DNA from: Microbacterium sp. NC79
Lineage (GTDB): Bacteria; Actinomycetota; Actinomycetes; Actinomycetales; Microbacteriaceae
Assembly (NCBI RefSeq): GCF_019061125.1
Contig: NZ_JAHQYI010000001.1
Span: forward strand, 620,001 to 684,000
Reading direction: 5' to 3'
Length of the DNA: 64,000 nucleotides
Shown: in pieces, positions 54,786 to 63,144 of the stretch
How positions within the stretch are numbered: the stretch's first letter is position 1
How the letters are laid out: every line of letters starts with the position of its first letter
Notes under the pieces: generated by a model
What the model was told of the DNA's origin: nothing
The model's database searches: none
What the model saw: the letters and a program-made list of their open reading frames with translations, nothing else
Translations under genes and position numbers: made by a program

Positions 54786-55555
54786 GTAATGGTTCCCATC
54801 TGCCCGTAGTCTGCCAGCACACTATCGCCCTTCGATACCCACATCGGCCGGGTGAAGGAGCCGGCGAGAATAATCTCGCCCGCCTCGAGACGGCTGCCGT
54901 GCTGGTGGAACTTATTCGCGAGCCACGCGACACCGGTCGCCGGGTGATTCAGCACACCAGCGGCAACGCCCGTCTCCTCAATCGTTTCGTTGCGGTACAG
55001 CAGCGCCGATACCCAACGCAGGTCAATCGCGTCGGGGGCCATCGGGTTGCCGCCGAGCACCATGCCGCCGTACGCTGCGTTGTCGGAAATCGTGTCAACG
55101 ATCGTGCGGCCCTCAAGCTCAATGTGCGAGTTCAACACTTCGAGGGCCGGAACCACGTACTCGGTTGCGCGCAGAACATCAAAGATCGAGCAGTTTGGGC
55201 CTTCGAGCGGCGCCTTCAGCACGAAAGCGAGCTCCACCTCGATGCGCACGTTGGAGAACGTGTCAAACGCAATCTGTGAACCGTTTTCATACACGGTGTC
55301 ATCAAACATCACGCCGTAGTCAGGCTCAGTAATGCCCGTCGCCTGCTGCATCGCCCGCGACGTCAACCCGATCTTGCGCCCAACGAGTCGGCGGCCAGCG
55401 GCAATGTTCTTGTCACGCCACACGCCCTGAATCGCGTAGGAATCCTCCACCGTTGCATGCGGATAGCGCGCCGTGATCCGAGGAATCACCCCGTGGTTCC
55501 GATCGGCCTCCGCCAGTTCTTCGGCAATGGCCTCAATCTCATCCTGCGACAACAT
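54770..55555 (-). CDS. hpaH: 2-oxo-hept-3-ene-1,7-dioate hydratase
   Basis: Adds water to 2-oxohept-3-enedioate to give the HpaI substrate. The 261 residues belong to the 2-keto-4-pentenoate hydratase (FAH-like) family: RLVGRKIGLTSRAMQQATG (about 55-73), PDYGVMFDD, VELAFVLKAPLEGPN (about 106-120) and GNPMAPDAIDLRW. It is separated from hpaD by 405 bases containing a terminator and palindromic elements, so hpaHI need a promoter of their own, which I could not identify. Confidence 0.92.
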   Translation of the reverse strand: MLSQDEIEAIAEELAEADRNHGVIPRITARYPHATVEDSYAIQGVWRDKNIAAGRRLVGRKIGLTSRAMQQATGITEPDYGVMFDDTVYENGSQIAFDTFSNVRIEVELAFVLKAPLEGPNCSIFDVLRATEYVVPALEVLNSHIELEGRTIVDTISDNAAYGGMVLGGNPMAPDAIDLRWVSALLYRNETIEETGVAAGVLNHPATGVAWLANKFHQHGSRLEAGEIILAGSFTRPMWVSKGDSVLADYGQMGTITCRFV

Positions 55556-55596
55556 TCTTCAATCCTTCCCTAGAACTGGCGTATCGGGGGTGGTTC

Positions 55597-55648
55597 CGTT
55601 GCGGTTCCGCGATTTGTTGGCCGGGGCGTTGCGGTTCCGCGATTTGTT
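55597..55648. repeat. Direct repeat of 22 bp, 30 bp apart
   Basis: CGTTGCGGTTCCGCGATTTG plus TT occurs at 55597-55618 and again at 55627-55648. The second copy runs into the left arm of the first 87-bp element. Confidence 0.9.
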
Positions 55649-55725
55649 TTTCCTCGCCGTCTCCAGGCACGGGCCTGCGGCCCGCGCCCGCCAGGCCCAA
55701 CCAACGTCGAGGAAAAACAAATCGC
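55639..55725. repeat. 87-bp palindromic element 1
   Basis: Arms of 18 bp, GCGATTTGTTTTTCCTCG and its exact complement at 55708-55725, enclose a core with GGGCCTGCGGCCC and CGCCAGGCCCAACCAACG. It aligns without gaps to element 2 in inverse orientation. Confidence 0.92.
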
Positions 55726-55805
55726 TCCACCTCCACTCGCAAGACGGCGGCGGCAGAGATAGGGGAGTGTGAATCAAACCCACACGACGTGGAGAGCACA
55801 GCGTG

Positions 55806-55892
55806 AGCGGATTCTTTTTCCGATTCGCTGGCTGGGCCTGGCGGCGGAGGGCCGCAGGCCCGAAGCTGGAGGCGAAACGGGAAAAGAATCCG
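55806..55892. repeat. 87-bp palindromic element 2 (inverted relative to element 1)
   Basis: Arms of 22 bp at 55806-55827 and 55871-55892 match at 19 positions. The core, read on the minus strand, contains GGGCCTGCGGCCC and CGCCAGGCCCAGCCAGCG. Its arms differ in sequence from those of element 1 yet remain complementary to each other. Confidence 0.92.
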
Positions 55893-55915
55893 CGGAAGCG
55901 GAGCGTCCCAACCGT

Positions 55916-55953
55916 TCTGATCGGCCGCGGAAGTGAAACCCCGCGGCCGATCA
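55916..55953 (-). terminator. Terminator after hpaD
   Basis: CTGATCGGCCGCGG and its perfect 14-bp complement with a 10-base loop, starting 8 bases beyond the hpaD stop. Confidence 0.8.
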
Positions 55954-55960
55954 GAGTTGG

Positions 55961-57097
55961 TTAGAGCTGGTTGCCGAGCTTGCCTTCGCGCTCGTCGGCG
56001 CGGGTGTAGCTGAAGCCGTCGGCGCCGATCGTGACGGCCATCTCCGACGAGTCGGTGCGGGCGACGACGGGCTGCGGGTTGCCGTCGAGGTCGAGCACGA
56101 TGGAACCGTCGGTGTACCAGGACGGAACAACGGGGTTGCCCCACCAGTCACGACGCTGGTTGTCGTGTACGTCCCACGTGACGACCGGGTTGTCGGGGTC
56201 ACCGGTGTAGTAGTCCTGCGTGTACACCTCGACGCGGTGACCGTCGGGGTCGCGCAGGTAGAGGTAGAACGCGTTGGAGACGCCGTGGCGGCCGGGGCCA
56301 CGCTCGATGGAGTCAGAGCGGCGGAGCGAACCGAGCTTGTCGCAGATCGCGAGAATGTTGTGCTTCTCGTGGGTAGCGAAGCACACGTGGTGCATGCGCG
56401 GGCCGTCGCCACCGGTCATGGCGGTGTCGTGCACGGTGGGCTTGCGGCGCATCCACGCGGCGTACACGGTGCCCTCTTCGTCCTGGATGTCTTCGGTCAC
56501 GCGGAAGCCGAGGTCCTGCATGTACTTGACGGCGCGCGGAACATCGGGCGTGATCTGGTTGAAGTGGTCAAGGCGCACGAGTTCACCCGTAATGTGCAGG
56601 TCGTAACGCCACGACATGCGCTCCTGGTGGTCGGACTGGAAGAAGAATTCGTACGGGAAGCCGAGCGGGTCGACGACGCGCACTGAGTCGCCGATGCCGT
56701 CAACGAAACCGTTCGGTTCGCGACGTACATCGCAGCCGAGTTCGGTGAAGAAGGCGACGGCAAGGTCGAGGTCTTCCGGGGTACGCACGCGGTAGGAGAA
56801 CACGCGCACGGCCGCCACATCACCCTTGCGCAGGATGAGGTTGTGGTGGATGAACTCCTCGGTGGAGCGGAGGTAGATCGCTTCGTCGTCTTCCTTCGTG
56901 ACGTACAGACCGAGGATGTCGACGTAGAACTCGCGGGAAGCGGCGAGGTCGGTGACGATCAGTTCCATGTACGCGCAGCGCAGGATGTCAGGCGGCGAGC
57001 TCTGCGGCGTCGCGATCGGGTTGTCCGTTGAGATGGGGGCCTCTTGCGAAACCCAGAATCCCGACGAGGTCAGTGTCATATTGTCGCGGTGAGTCAT
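55961..57097 (-). CDS. hpaD: Homoprotocatechuate (3,4-dihydroxyphenylacetate) 2,3-dioxygenase
   Basis: Extradiol ring-cleaving enzyme of the vicinal-oxygen-chelate class, related to the Brevibacterium and Arthrobacter enzymes that use Fe or Mn. The 378 residues hold two glyoxalase-like modules. The metal ligands are in LVRLDHFNQ (His), GPRMHHVCFATHE (His) and DGHRVEVYTQDYY (Glu). It lies between hpaE and the repeat-filled gap and has its own terminator. Confidence 0.95.
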   Translation of the reverse strand: MTHRDNMTLTSSGFWVSQEAPISTDNPIATPQSSPPDILRCAYMELIVTDLAASREFYVDILGLYVTKEDDEAIYLRSTEEFIHHNLILRKGDVAAVRVFSYRVRTPEDLDLAVAFFTELGCDVRREPNGFVDGIGDSVRVVDPLGFPYEFFFQSDHQERMSWRYDLHITGELVRLDHFNQITPDVPRAVKYMQDLGFRVTEDIQDEEGTVYAAWMRRKPTVHDTAMTGGDGPRMHHVCFATHEKHNILAICDKLGSLRRSDSIERGPGRHGVSNAFYLYLRDPDGHRVEVYTQDYYTGDPDNPVVTWDVHDNQRRDWWGNPVVPSWYTDGSIVLDLDGNPQPVVARTDSSEMAVTIGADGFSYTRADEREGKLGNQL

Positions 57098-57119
57098 GTC
57101 AAAGCGTCCTTGCTATGCC

Positions 57120-58616
57120 TTAGTTCTTGCCGAAGGTGGGGTTGTGCGGCTCGCCCAGCGTGATGTGAACGGCCTGCTGGTCGGTGTAGAAGTCGATCGA
57201 GCGGTAACCGCCCTCGTGGCCAAGACCCGAAGCCTTAACGCCACCGAACGGGGTACGCAGGTCACGCACGTTGTTGCTGTTCAGCCACACCATGCCTGCC
57301 TCGATCGACTGTGCGAAGTTGTGCGCGCGCTTGAGGTCGCTGGTCCACACGTATGCGGCCAGGCCATACTTCGTGTTGTTTGCGAGGGCGAGAGCCTCTT
57401 CATCAGTGTCGAACGGCGTGATCGCGACGACCGGGCCGAAGATCTCTTCCTGGAAGATACGCGCGTCGGGCGCGACGTCGGCGAACACGGTCGGTGCGAC
57501 GTAGTTTCCGGTGGGGAAACCCTCGGGGCGGCCACCGCCGGCAACCAGGCGACCCTCGGTCTTACCAAGTTCGACGTAGCTCATGACCTTGTCGTAGTGC
57601 TCGGGGTGCACGAGTGCGCCGACCTCGGTCGACGGGTCTTGCGGGTCGCCCACCTTGATGCGCTTGGCCTGCGCTGCGTAGCGCTCCACGAACTCGTCGT
57701 AGATTTCGCGCTGCACCATAATGCGCGAGCCTGCGGTGCAACGCTCGCCGTTCAGCGAGAACACGCCGAAGATGCACGCGTCGATCGCGACGTCGAGGTC
57801 AGCGTCAGCAAACACGATTGCCGGGCTCTTGCCGCCGAGCTCCATCGACAGACCCTTGAGGTAGGGGGCCGCGTTGCTGAAGATGATCTGGCCGGTGCGG
57901 CTTTCGCCCGTGAACGAGATGAGCGGAACCTCGGGGTGCTTGACGAGGGCATCGCCCGCGTCTTCGCCGAGGCCGTTGACGAGGTTGAAGACACCCTGGG
58001 GGAGTCCGGCCTCCTCGAAGATGCCTGCCCACAGCGATGCCGACAGCGGCGTGAACTCGGCCGGCTTCAGCACGACCGTGTTACCCGTTGCCAGTGCCGG
58101 GCCGAGCTTCCACGACTCGAGCATGAACGGCGTGTTCCACGGCGTGATGAGGCCGGCAACACCGATCGGCTTACGGTTCACATAGTTCATCTGCTTGCCA
58201 GGAACCTTGAACGCGTTGTCGTGCTGTGCCACGATCAGGTCGGCGAAGAAGCGGAAGTTCTCGGCTGCACGACGGGCCTGGCCCAGAGCCTGCGTGATCG
58301 GAAGACCGGAGTCGAAGCTCTCCAGCTCGGCGAGGCGCTTGTCGCGTGACTCAACAATGTCGGCGATCTTGTGCAGAATGCGTGCGCGCTCGCGGGGGAG
58401 CATCTTGGGCCACGGGCCCTCGGTGAATGCGCGACGAGCAGCGGCAACGGCCTTGTCAATGTCGGCCTTCTTGCCGGCAGCCGCCTGCAGGTAGGTTTCG
58501 TTGGTTACCGGGTCGAGCACGTCAAACGTGTCGCCGTCTTCCGAGTCGACGAACTGGCCGTCGATGTAGTGCTGAATGCGTGCCGGAAGATCAACCGGGA
58601 TGTGGCGTTCGGTCAT
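57120..58616 (-). CDS. hpaE: 5-carboxymethyl-2-hydroxymuconate semialdehyde dehydrogenase
   Basis: NAD-dependent aldehyde dehydrogenase that oxidises the ring-cleavage product. The 498 residues are full length: cofactor site ITPWNTPFMLESWKLGPALA (about 160-179), general-base Glu in SMELGGKSPAIVF, and nucleophile Cys293 in NGERCTAGSRI. It lies 22 bases upstream of hpaD and 7 bases after the GntR gene. The specific name rests on the gene neighbourhood. Confidence 0.93.
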   Translation of the reverse strand: MTERHIPVDLPARIQHYIDGQFVDSEDGDTFDVLDPVTNETYLQAAAGKKADIDKAVAAARRAFTEGPWPKMLPRERARILHKIADIVESRDKRLAELESFDSGLPITQALGQARRAAENFRFFADLIVAQHDNAFKVPGKQMNYVNRKPIGVAGLITPWNTPFMLESWKLGPALATGNTVVLKPAEFTPLSASLWAGIFEEAGLPQGVFNLVNGLGEDAGDALVKHPEVPLISFTGESRTGQIIFSNAAPYLKGLSMELGGKSPAIVFADADLDVAIDACIFGVFSLNGERCTAGSRIMVQREIYDEFVERYAAQAKRIKVGDPQDPSTEVGALVHPEHYDKVMSYVELGKTEGRLVAGGGRPEGFPTGNYVAPTVFADVAPDARIFQEEIFGPVVAITPFDTDEEALALANNTKYGLAAYVWTSDLKRAHNFAQSIEAGMVWLNSNNVRDLRTPFGGVKASGLGHEGGYRSIDFYTDQQAVHITLGEPHNPTFGKN

Positions 58617-58623
58617 GGTGTCC

Positions 58624-59319
58624 TCAGTTCTTCGGGGAATCGGTCAGGCCGCGCGCGTCGCGGTAGGCCTGAAGGGTGTGCCAGCGGTGTGCCCTGGCGG
58701 CTTCTTCGATCTCACGGGGGTCGGCACCCGTGCGGATCAAGTGGAGAATTTCGCCGTGTTCGGCGACGGAGTGACGTGCGCGTCCTGGGACGAAAGCGAA
58801 CGTCGAGTCACGCAGGCCGGCGAGGCGTGCCCAGTCGCGCTGCACGAGTTCCACGAGGTGTGCGTTGGGGCATACCTCGAACAGGACCGCGTGAAACTGC
58901 TGGTTCAAGATGGTGAAAGTGTGCGGATCAAAATGATCAAGCAGCGCTTCCATCCGCTCGTTGATGGCGGCGGCGCGGGCGAGGGTTGCCTCGTCGAGCA
59001 GCGGGGCGCTCAGCGCGGTTGCTGCGCCCTCAATGATGCCAAGCGACTCCATCGTGTTGACGTAGTCTGCCGCGTTCACGAGCGTGACCTTTGCGCCCAC
59101 GTTACGTTCAAACGTGACGAGTCCTTCGGCTTCGAGCCGGCGAATCGCTTCGCGCACCGGAACCACGCTCATGTCGAGCTGATCGGCGATGGTTCCGAGC
59201 ACGAGCCGATACCCGGGGCCATACTCTTGACGGCTAATGCGCTCGCGAACCCATTCGTATGCGCGTTCCGATTTCGATCCGCCGCGCTGAGCGTCGATCG
59301 TCGCCAGCTCAGTTGCCAT
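58624..59319 (-). CDS. GntR family regulator with FCD domain
   Basis: A 231-residue repressor. The N-terminal winged helix (about 15-80) has IADQLDMSVVPVREAIRRLE and GLVTFERNVGAKVT; the C-terminal FCD domain is helical with a metal/ligand-type His in FTILNQQFHAVLFE and a later SVAEHGEILHLI. The ATG at 59319 is used; one at 59331 is possible. It lies inside the hpa operon, overlapping the hpaG stop, and so is probably the pathway-specific repressor acting at the divergent promoter near 60856. Confidence 0.88.
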   Translation of the reverse strand: MATELATIDAQRGGSKSERAYEWVRERISRQEYGPGYRLVLGTIADQLDMSVVPVREAIRRLEAEGLVTFERNVGAKVTLVNAADYVNTMESLGIIEGAATALSAPLLDEATLARAAAINERMEALLDHFDPHTFTILNQQFHAVLFEVCPNAHLVELVQRDWARLAGLRDSTFAFVPGRARHSVAEHGEILHLIRTGADPREIEEAARAHRWHTLQAYRDARGLTDSPKN

Positions 59320-60775
59320 GGTCGGCCTCATAGCGTGCGCGCCACTCGGCGTTCATCGGGAACAGCCCGTCGACCGGGTGGCCGGCCGCAACCTGCTGCG
59401 CGATCCAGCCGTCTTCGTCCTCCTGGGCGAGGGCCGCATCGACAACCTCTTCGACCATGGCAGGCGGAATCACGATCACGCCGTCGTTGTCACCCACAAT
59501 GATGTCGCCTGGTTGCACCGTTGTTCCGCCGCACGCCACCGTGATGTCGTGGTCAAACGGCACGTGCTTGCGGCCGAGGACGGCGGGGTGGGCGCCGTTC
59601 GAGTAGATGGGAAGACCCACGGCCTGCACCGCGTCGTAGTCGCGCACGCCACCGTCGGTAACGATACCGGCAGCCTTTGCCGCATTAGCGCGGATCGCGA
59701 GAATGTCTCCGAGTGTGCCAGAGCCCTTTTCGCCGCGCGCCTCGATGACGAGAACTTCGCCCTCGCGCACCGCGTCAAACGCACGCTTTTGCGCGTTGTA
59801 ACCGCCGCCGAGAGTCTTGAAGAGGTCTTCACGGTTCGGCACAAAACGCAGCGTCTTGGCGGTGCCGACGAGCTTGGCGTCGGGGTGCATGGGGCGCACG
59901 CCGTCAATCGTGACGTTGTTGAGACCGCGCTTGCGTAGCTGCGCAGACAGCCCGGCGACGGGGGTGCGCATCAGCTTGTCGTACAGCTCCGCGCTCAACG
60001 CCGGTGCTGGTTCCGCCATGCCGGCAGCCTCGCGCGAACCCCACGCTTCAATGCGTTGCGTGTCATCCACGGCGGGAAGTGAGCCGAGGGTCGCATCAAA
60101 AGCGACCTCACCCTGCGTGACGGTGGTGACGAGCTTGCCGCTCGTGAGGGTGGTGCCCGCAACGTCGACTTCGATTTCAACGACATCGCCAGGAACCACG
60201 ACGGAGGAGCCTGCGGGGGTGCCGGTGAGAATGATGTCGCCGCGCTCGAGCGTGAAGTGCTGCGAGAGATCGGCGATCAACTGCGTGAGCGGGAAGAACA
60301 TGCCTGCGGAGTTGTCATCTTGCGCGATGGTTCCGTTCACCCATGCACGCACACGAATGTTCGTGGGGTCAACGGCTTTCGCATCAATGAGCTGGGCGCC
60401 GAGCGGAGTGAATCCGTCGCCGCCCTTGTTGCGAACGTTGGAGCCCTTGTCGTTGGCACGCAGGTCGTAGAGGCCGAAGTCGTTGGCCGCGGTGATCCAG
60501 CCCACCGCGTCCCACGCGGTCTCGCGCGTGAGGTTGCGGCAATCCGTGCCGATGATGACGGCAATCTCGGCCTCGAATGCGAGCAGTTCGGTGCCAGCGG
60601 GGCGCACAATCGTGCCGCCGGTGGCCGCGACCGATGACGACGGCTTGAAGAAGTAGGACGGGTGTGCGGGCTTTCGGCCACGCTGTGCAGCGCGCGATTC
60701 ATACGCCAGGTGTACGGCAATGATTTTGCCCGGGCGCTGGGGGAGTGCGGCGAATCGGGGATCGAGATCCGTCAT
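59309..60775 (-). CDS. Fusion of FAH-type isomerase/decarboxylase (HpaG) and RraA-family protein
   Basis: A 488-residue two-domain protein. Residues about 1-245 are a fumarylacetoacetate-hydrolase-type domain with FEAEIAVIIGTDCRNL, NDFGLYDLR, KGGDGFTPLG and DIILTGTPAGSS, fitting the HpaG isomerase/decarboxylase. Residues about 258-488 are an RraA-type domain with GTLGDILAIRAN, VTDGGVRDYDAV and GDIIVGDNDGVIVIP, a family that includes oxo-acid aldolases/decarboxylases. The fused partner may perform the decarboxylation step. First gene of the leftward hpa operon. Confidence 0.9.
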   Translation of the reverse strand: MTDLDPRFAALPQRPGKIIAVHLAYESRAAQRGRKPAHPSYFFKPSSSVAATGGTIVRPAGTELLAFEAEIAVIIGTDCRNLTRETAWDAVGWITAANDFGLYDLRANDKGSNVRNKGGDGFTPLGAQLIDAKAVDPTNIRVRAWVNGTIAQDDNSAGMFFPLTQLIADLSQHFTLERGDIILTGTPAGSSVVVPGDVVEIEVDVAGTTLTSGKLVTTVTQGEVAFDATLGSLPAVDDTQRIEAWGSREAAGMAEPAPALSAELYDKLMRTPVAGLSAQLRKRGLNNVTIDGVRPMHPDAKLVGTAKTLRFVPNREDLFKTLGGGYNAQKRAFDAVREGEVLVIEARGEKGSGTLGDILAIRANAAKAAGIVTDGGVRDYDAVQAVGLPIYSNGAHPAVLGRKHVPFDHDITVACGGTTVQPGDIIVGDNDGVIVIPPAMVEEVVDAALAQEDEDGWIAQQVAAGHPVDGLFPMNAEWRARYEADHGN

Positions 60776-60855
60776 GGGGTTTTCTCCTTTTGCTCGGACT
60801 CGGCGGGCTGTCGTGAACTCGCTACCGCGAAACTCGACCTTGAGTCATATCTGAA

Positions 60856-60867
60856 ATCGTATATCAT
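60856..60867. promoter_or_regulatory. Candidate GntR/FCD operator in the divergent hpa promoter region
   Basis: ATCGTATATCAT fits the ATnGTATACnAT-type sites of FCD-group GntR repressors (one deviation). It lies between the divergent hpaG-rraA and transporter genes in a locally AT-rich segment. Confidence 0.5.
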
Positions 60868-60930
60868 CATCTCAAGCCCGGCAATGATTACCCGACTATT
60901 AGGCGCCGGCGAATGACAAAGGAGTCTCCC

Positions 60931-62313
60931 ATGAGTGCAGACAACGGCTCAGCACTAACGCCCACCGGCACGATATCGAGCGCCACAGATCGCCGTCGCG
61001 TCGTTTTCGCAACCGTCGTCGGAACCGCCATTGAGTGGTACGACTTCTTCACCTATGCCGGTGCGACCGCCCTGGTGTTTGTTCCGCTGTTCTTCTCCGG
61101 AGCAGGCGAGCAGTTTGCCGGCGTCGTCGCCTTCCTCGGTGTCGGCCTGAGCTTCCTGTTCCGCCCGCTCGGTGCCTTCCTTGCCGGTCACTTCGGTGAC
61201 AAGCTGGGCCGTCGCAAGGTGCTGATGATCACGCTCATCGGTATGGGTGCCGCCACCACGTTGATCGGTGTGTTGCCGACCTACGCCCAGATCGGTATTG
61301 CCGCTCCCATCCTGCTGCTGACGCTGCGCGTGCTGCAGGGTATCTCCGCCGGTGGCGAGTGGGGTGGCGCGGTCTTGATGGCCGTGGAGCACGCACCGAA
61401 GGACAAGCGTGGCCTGTTTGGTGCCGCCCCTCAGATTGGTGTTCCCCTCGGTCTGCTGCTTTCGTCCGGTGTGATGGCAACAACGCGTGCGCTGACCGGT
61501 GAGGAAGGCTTCCTGGAGTGGGGCTGGCGCGTGCCGTTCCTGCTTTCTGTTGTGCTGATCATTGTCGGTTACTGGATCCGCCGTGGCGTGGAAGAAAGCC
61601 CCGTCTTCGCTGAGATCGCAGAGCGCGCAGGTCAGACGCGCACGCCGATCGTGCAACTGCTGAAGAAGCACCTGGTGCTCGTTCTCATTGCCGCCCTCGT
61701 CTTCGCCGGTAACAACGCGGTTGGTTACATGACCACAGGTGGATACATCCAGCGCTACACGACGGACCCGACCGGAACCGTCAAGGCTGACGCGACGATC
61801 ATCCTCTGGATTGTTGCCGCCTCCGCCGTCTCGTGGCTGATCTTTACCTGGATCGCTGGGTGGCTCTCCGACAAGATTGGCCGCCGCAACACCTACATCA
61901 TCGGATGGATCGTGCAGCTGGTGGGTGTGTTCACGCTGTTCCCGCTTGTGAACACCGGATCGCTGATGAACATCGCGCTCGCGCTGATCTTCCTGACTGT
62001 CGGCCTCGGCCTGACGTACGGCCCGCAGGCAGCGTTCTACACCGAACTGTTCCCGGCTTCGATCCGCTTCTCCGGCGTCTCGATTTCGTATGCCATCGGT
62101 GCCATCCTCGGTGGCGCGTTCGCGCCGACCATTGCTGAAGCCATCGTGAAGACGACCGGTTCAACGGAGAACGTGACCTGGTACCTGGCAGGCATGACCG
62201 TGATCGGTTTGATCGCCACGCTGTTGCTGAAGGACCGCGCGCGCATTCCGCTCGGCCCTGACCACGAAGAAGAGCAGTCGGTCAGCCCGGTTTACGGCCT
62301 CTCGAAGGTCTAA
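60931..62313 (+). CDS. MFS transporter, metabolite:H+ symporter (MHS) family
   Basis: A 460-residue proton symporter with 12 membrane helices. MHS features are ATVVGTAIEWYDFFTYAGAT (about 24-43), the loop 2-3 motif GHFGDKLGRRKVLM and GISAGGEWGGAVLM (about 141-154). The ATG at 60931 is chosen because AAAGGAG precedes it by seven bases; an ATG at 60913 lies before that site. Divergent from the hpa operon, it probably imports 4-hydroxyphenylacetate, homoprotocatechuate or a similar aromatic acid. Confidence 0.9.
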   Translation: MSADNGSALTPTGTISSATDRRRVVFATVVGTAIEWYDFFTYAGATALVFVPLFFSGAGEQFAGVVAFLGVGLSFLFRPLGAFLAGHFGDKLGRRKVLMITLIGMGAATTLIGVLPTYAQIGIAAPILLLTLRVLQGISAGGEWGGAVLMAVEHAPKDKRGLFGAAPQIGVPLGLLLSSGVMATTRALTGEEGFLEWGWRVPFLLSVVLIIVGYWIRRGVEESPVFAEIAERAGQTRTPIVQLLKKHLVLVLIAALVFAGNNAVGYMTTGGYIQRYTTDPTGTVKADATIILWIVAASAVSWLIFTWIAGWLSDKIGRRNTYIIGWIVQLVGVFTLFPLVNTGSLMNIALALIFLTVGLGLTYGPQAAFYTELFPASIRFSGVSISYAIGAILGGAFAPTIAEAIVKTTGSTENVTWYLAGMTVIGLIATLLLKDRARIPLGPDHEEEQSVSPVYGLSKV

Positions 62314-62318
62314 GACAA

Positions 62319-62365
62319 CGAAACGCCCCCCACCAGGTGAAATTCACCAGGTGGGGGGCGTTTCG
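62319..62365. terminator. Bidirectional terminator between MHS transporter and DUF2165 genes
   Basis: Arms of 23 bp (62319-62341 and 62343-62365) match at all but one position. It lies between converging genes. Confidence 0.92.
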
Positions 62366-62373
62366 CTTTGCCA

Positions 62374-62892
62374 CTATTGCCGGTCAGATTCGTGTGCGGG
62401 AGCGGGAGCGTTCATGGCGAGCAGTGCGGCAAAGATTGCCCACAGAATCGCCAACGGCATGGCGGTGTCTTTACCGTTCCATGAGCTTGACTGCCACATC
62501 GCAAACCACTCGGAGCCGATCACGATGAACCCGATAAACCAGATCGCCAGGCCGACCGCGTAGGCGGCGTATCCCCAGGTGCGGGCGCGATCGTACGTGA
62601 CGCTGTCAGCGTTACGACGCAAGAACAGGAGAACGCCACCGACCAAGCCGAGAGCAGCGAAGGTGCCCTCGGCGATGATGATGCCGATGTATCCCACCGT
62701 CCAGACCCATGGTTCCGTGATGGCGCGCCACATCAGTGCGTTTCCATCGAACGTCGTGTCCATCGATAACACGTGCTTGACGAACTGGTAATTGGAGTCG
62801 TAATCCATCAGATTTCCGAGGAAAACGAAGAGGCCGTAGAGGCCGGCACAGAACACAGTGAACGCCTGCAAGAGGCGCAGCGGATGATTCAT
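62374..62892 (-). CDS. DUF2165 family membrane protein
   Basis: A 172-residue protein with four membrane segments (starting about 9, 60, 75 and 113), fitting DUF2165, a family without known function. The start overlaps the stop of the small gene upstream (ATGA), so the two are co-translated. Confidence 0.8.
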   Translation of the reverse strand: MNHPLRLLQAFTVFCAGLYGLFVFLGNLMDYDSNYQFVKHVLSMDTTFDGNALMWRAITEPWVWTVGYIGIIIAEGTFAALGLVGGVLLFLRRNADSVTYDRARTWGYAAYAVGLAIWFIGFIVIGSEWFAMWQSSSWNGKDTAMPLAILWAIFAALLAMNAPAPAHESDRQ

Positions 62893-63077
62893 TTCGCTAC
62901 CTTTCGGGTGAACACCAGATCGAGATGAGGGTGCGACTCAGACTCAAAAGTGATCGCTTGTACAAAGGTCCACCCGGCCGCCGCGCGCACGCGAATCTCG
63001 TTTTGGTAATCGACGTCATATCGAAATCCGGCGCGAGTACGCGCCGCTGGAATCCGTACAAATTCGTACTCCTGCAT
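62889..63077 (-). CDS. DUF4177-like small protein
   Basis: A 62-residue soluble protein with the pattern YEFVRIPAA ... AAAGWTFVQAITF ... LDLVFTRKVAK, the short beta-alpha-beta layout of DUF4177 proteins. AGGAGGTGG-type sequence lies just upstream of the ATG. Function unknown. It overlaps DUF2165 by four bases. Confidence 0.75.
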   Translation of the reverse strand: MQEYEFVRIPAARTRAGFRYDVDYQNEIRVRAAAGWTFVQAITFESESHPHLDLVFTRKVAK

Positions 63078-63144
63078 GAAGCCACCTCCTGTGAGGCCAC
63101 CATGGCAGGGGGAGGGGCTCTCGTCAAGAACCTCGTCAGAGCAG

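Larger units (their letters stand above)
55556..55960. other. Repeat-rich gap inside the hpa cluster
   Basis: Contains a 30-bp-period direct repeat, two 87-bp palindromic elements and the hpaD terminator. No coding sequence is supported. All neighbouring hpa genes are otherwise closely packed, so this looks like inserted material. Confidence 0.75.
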
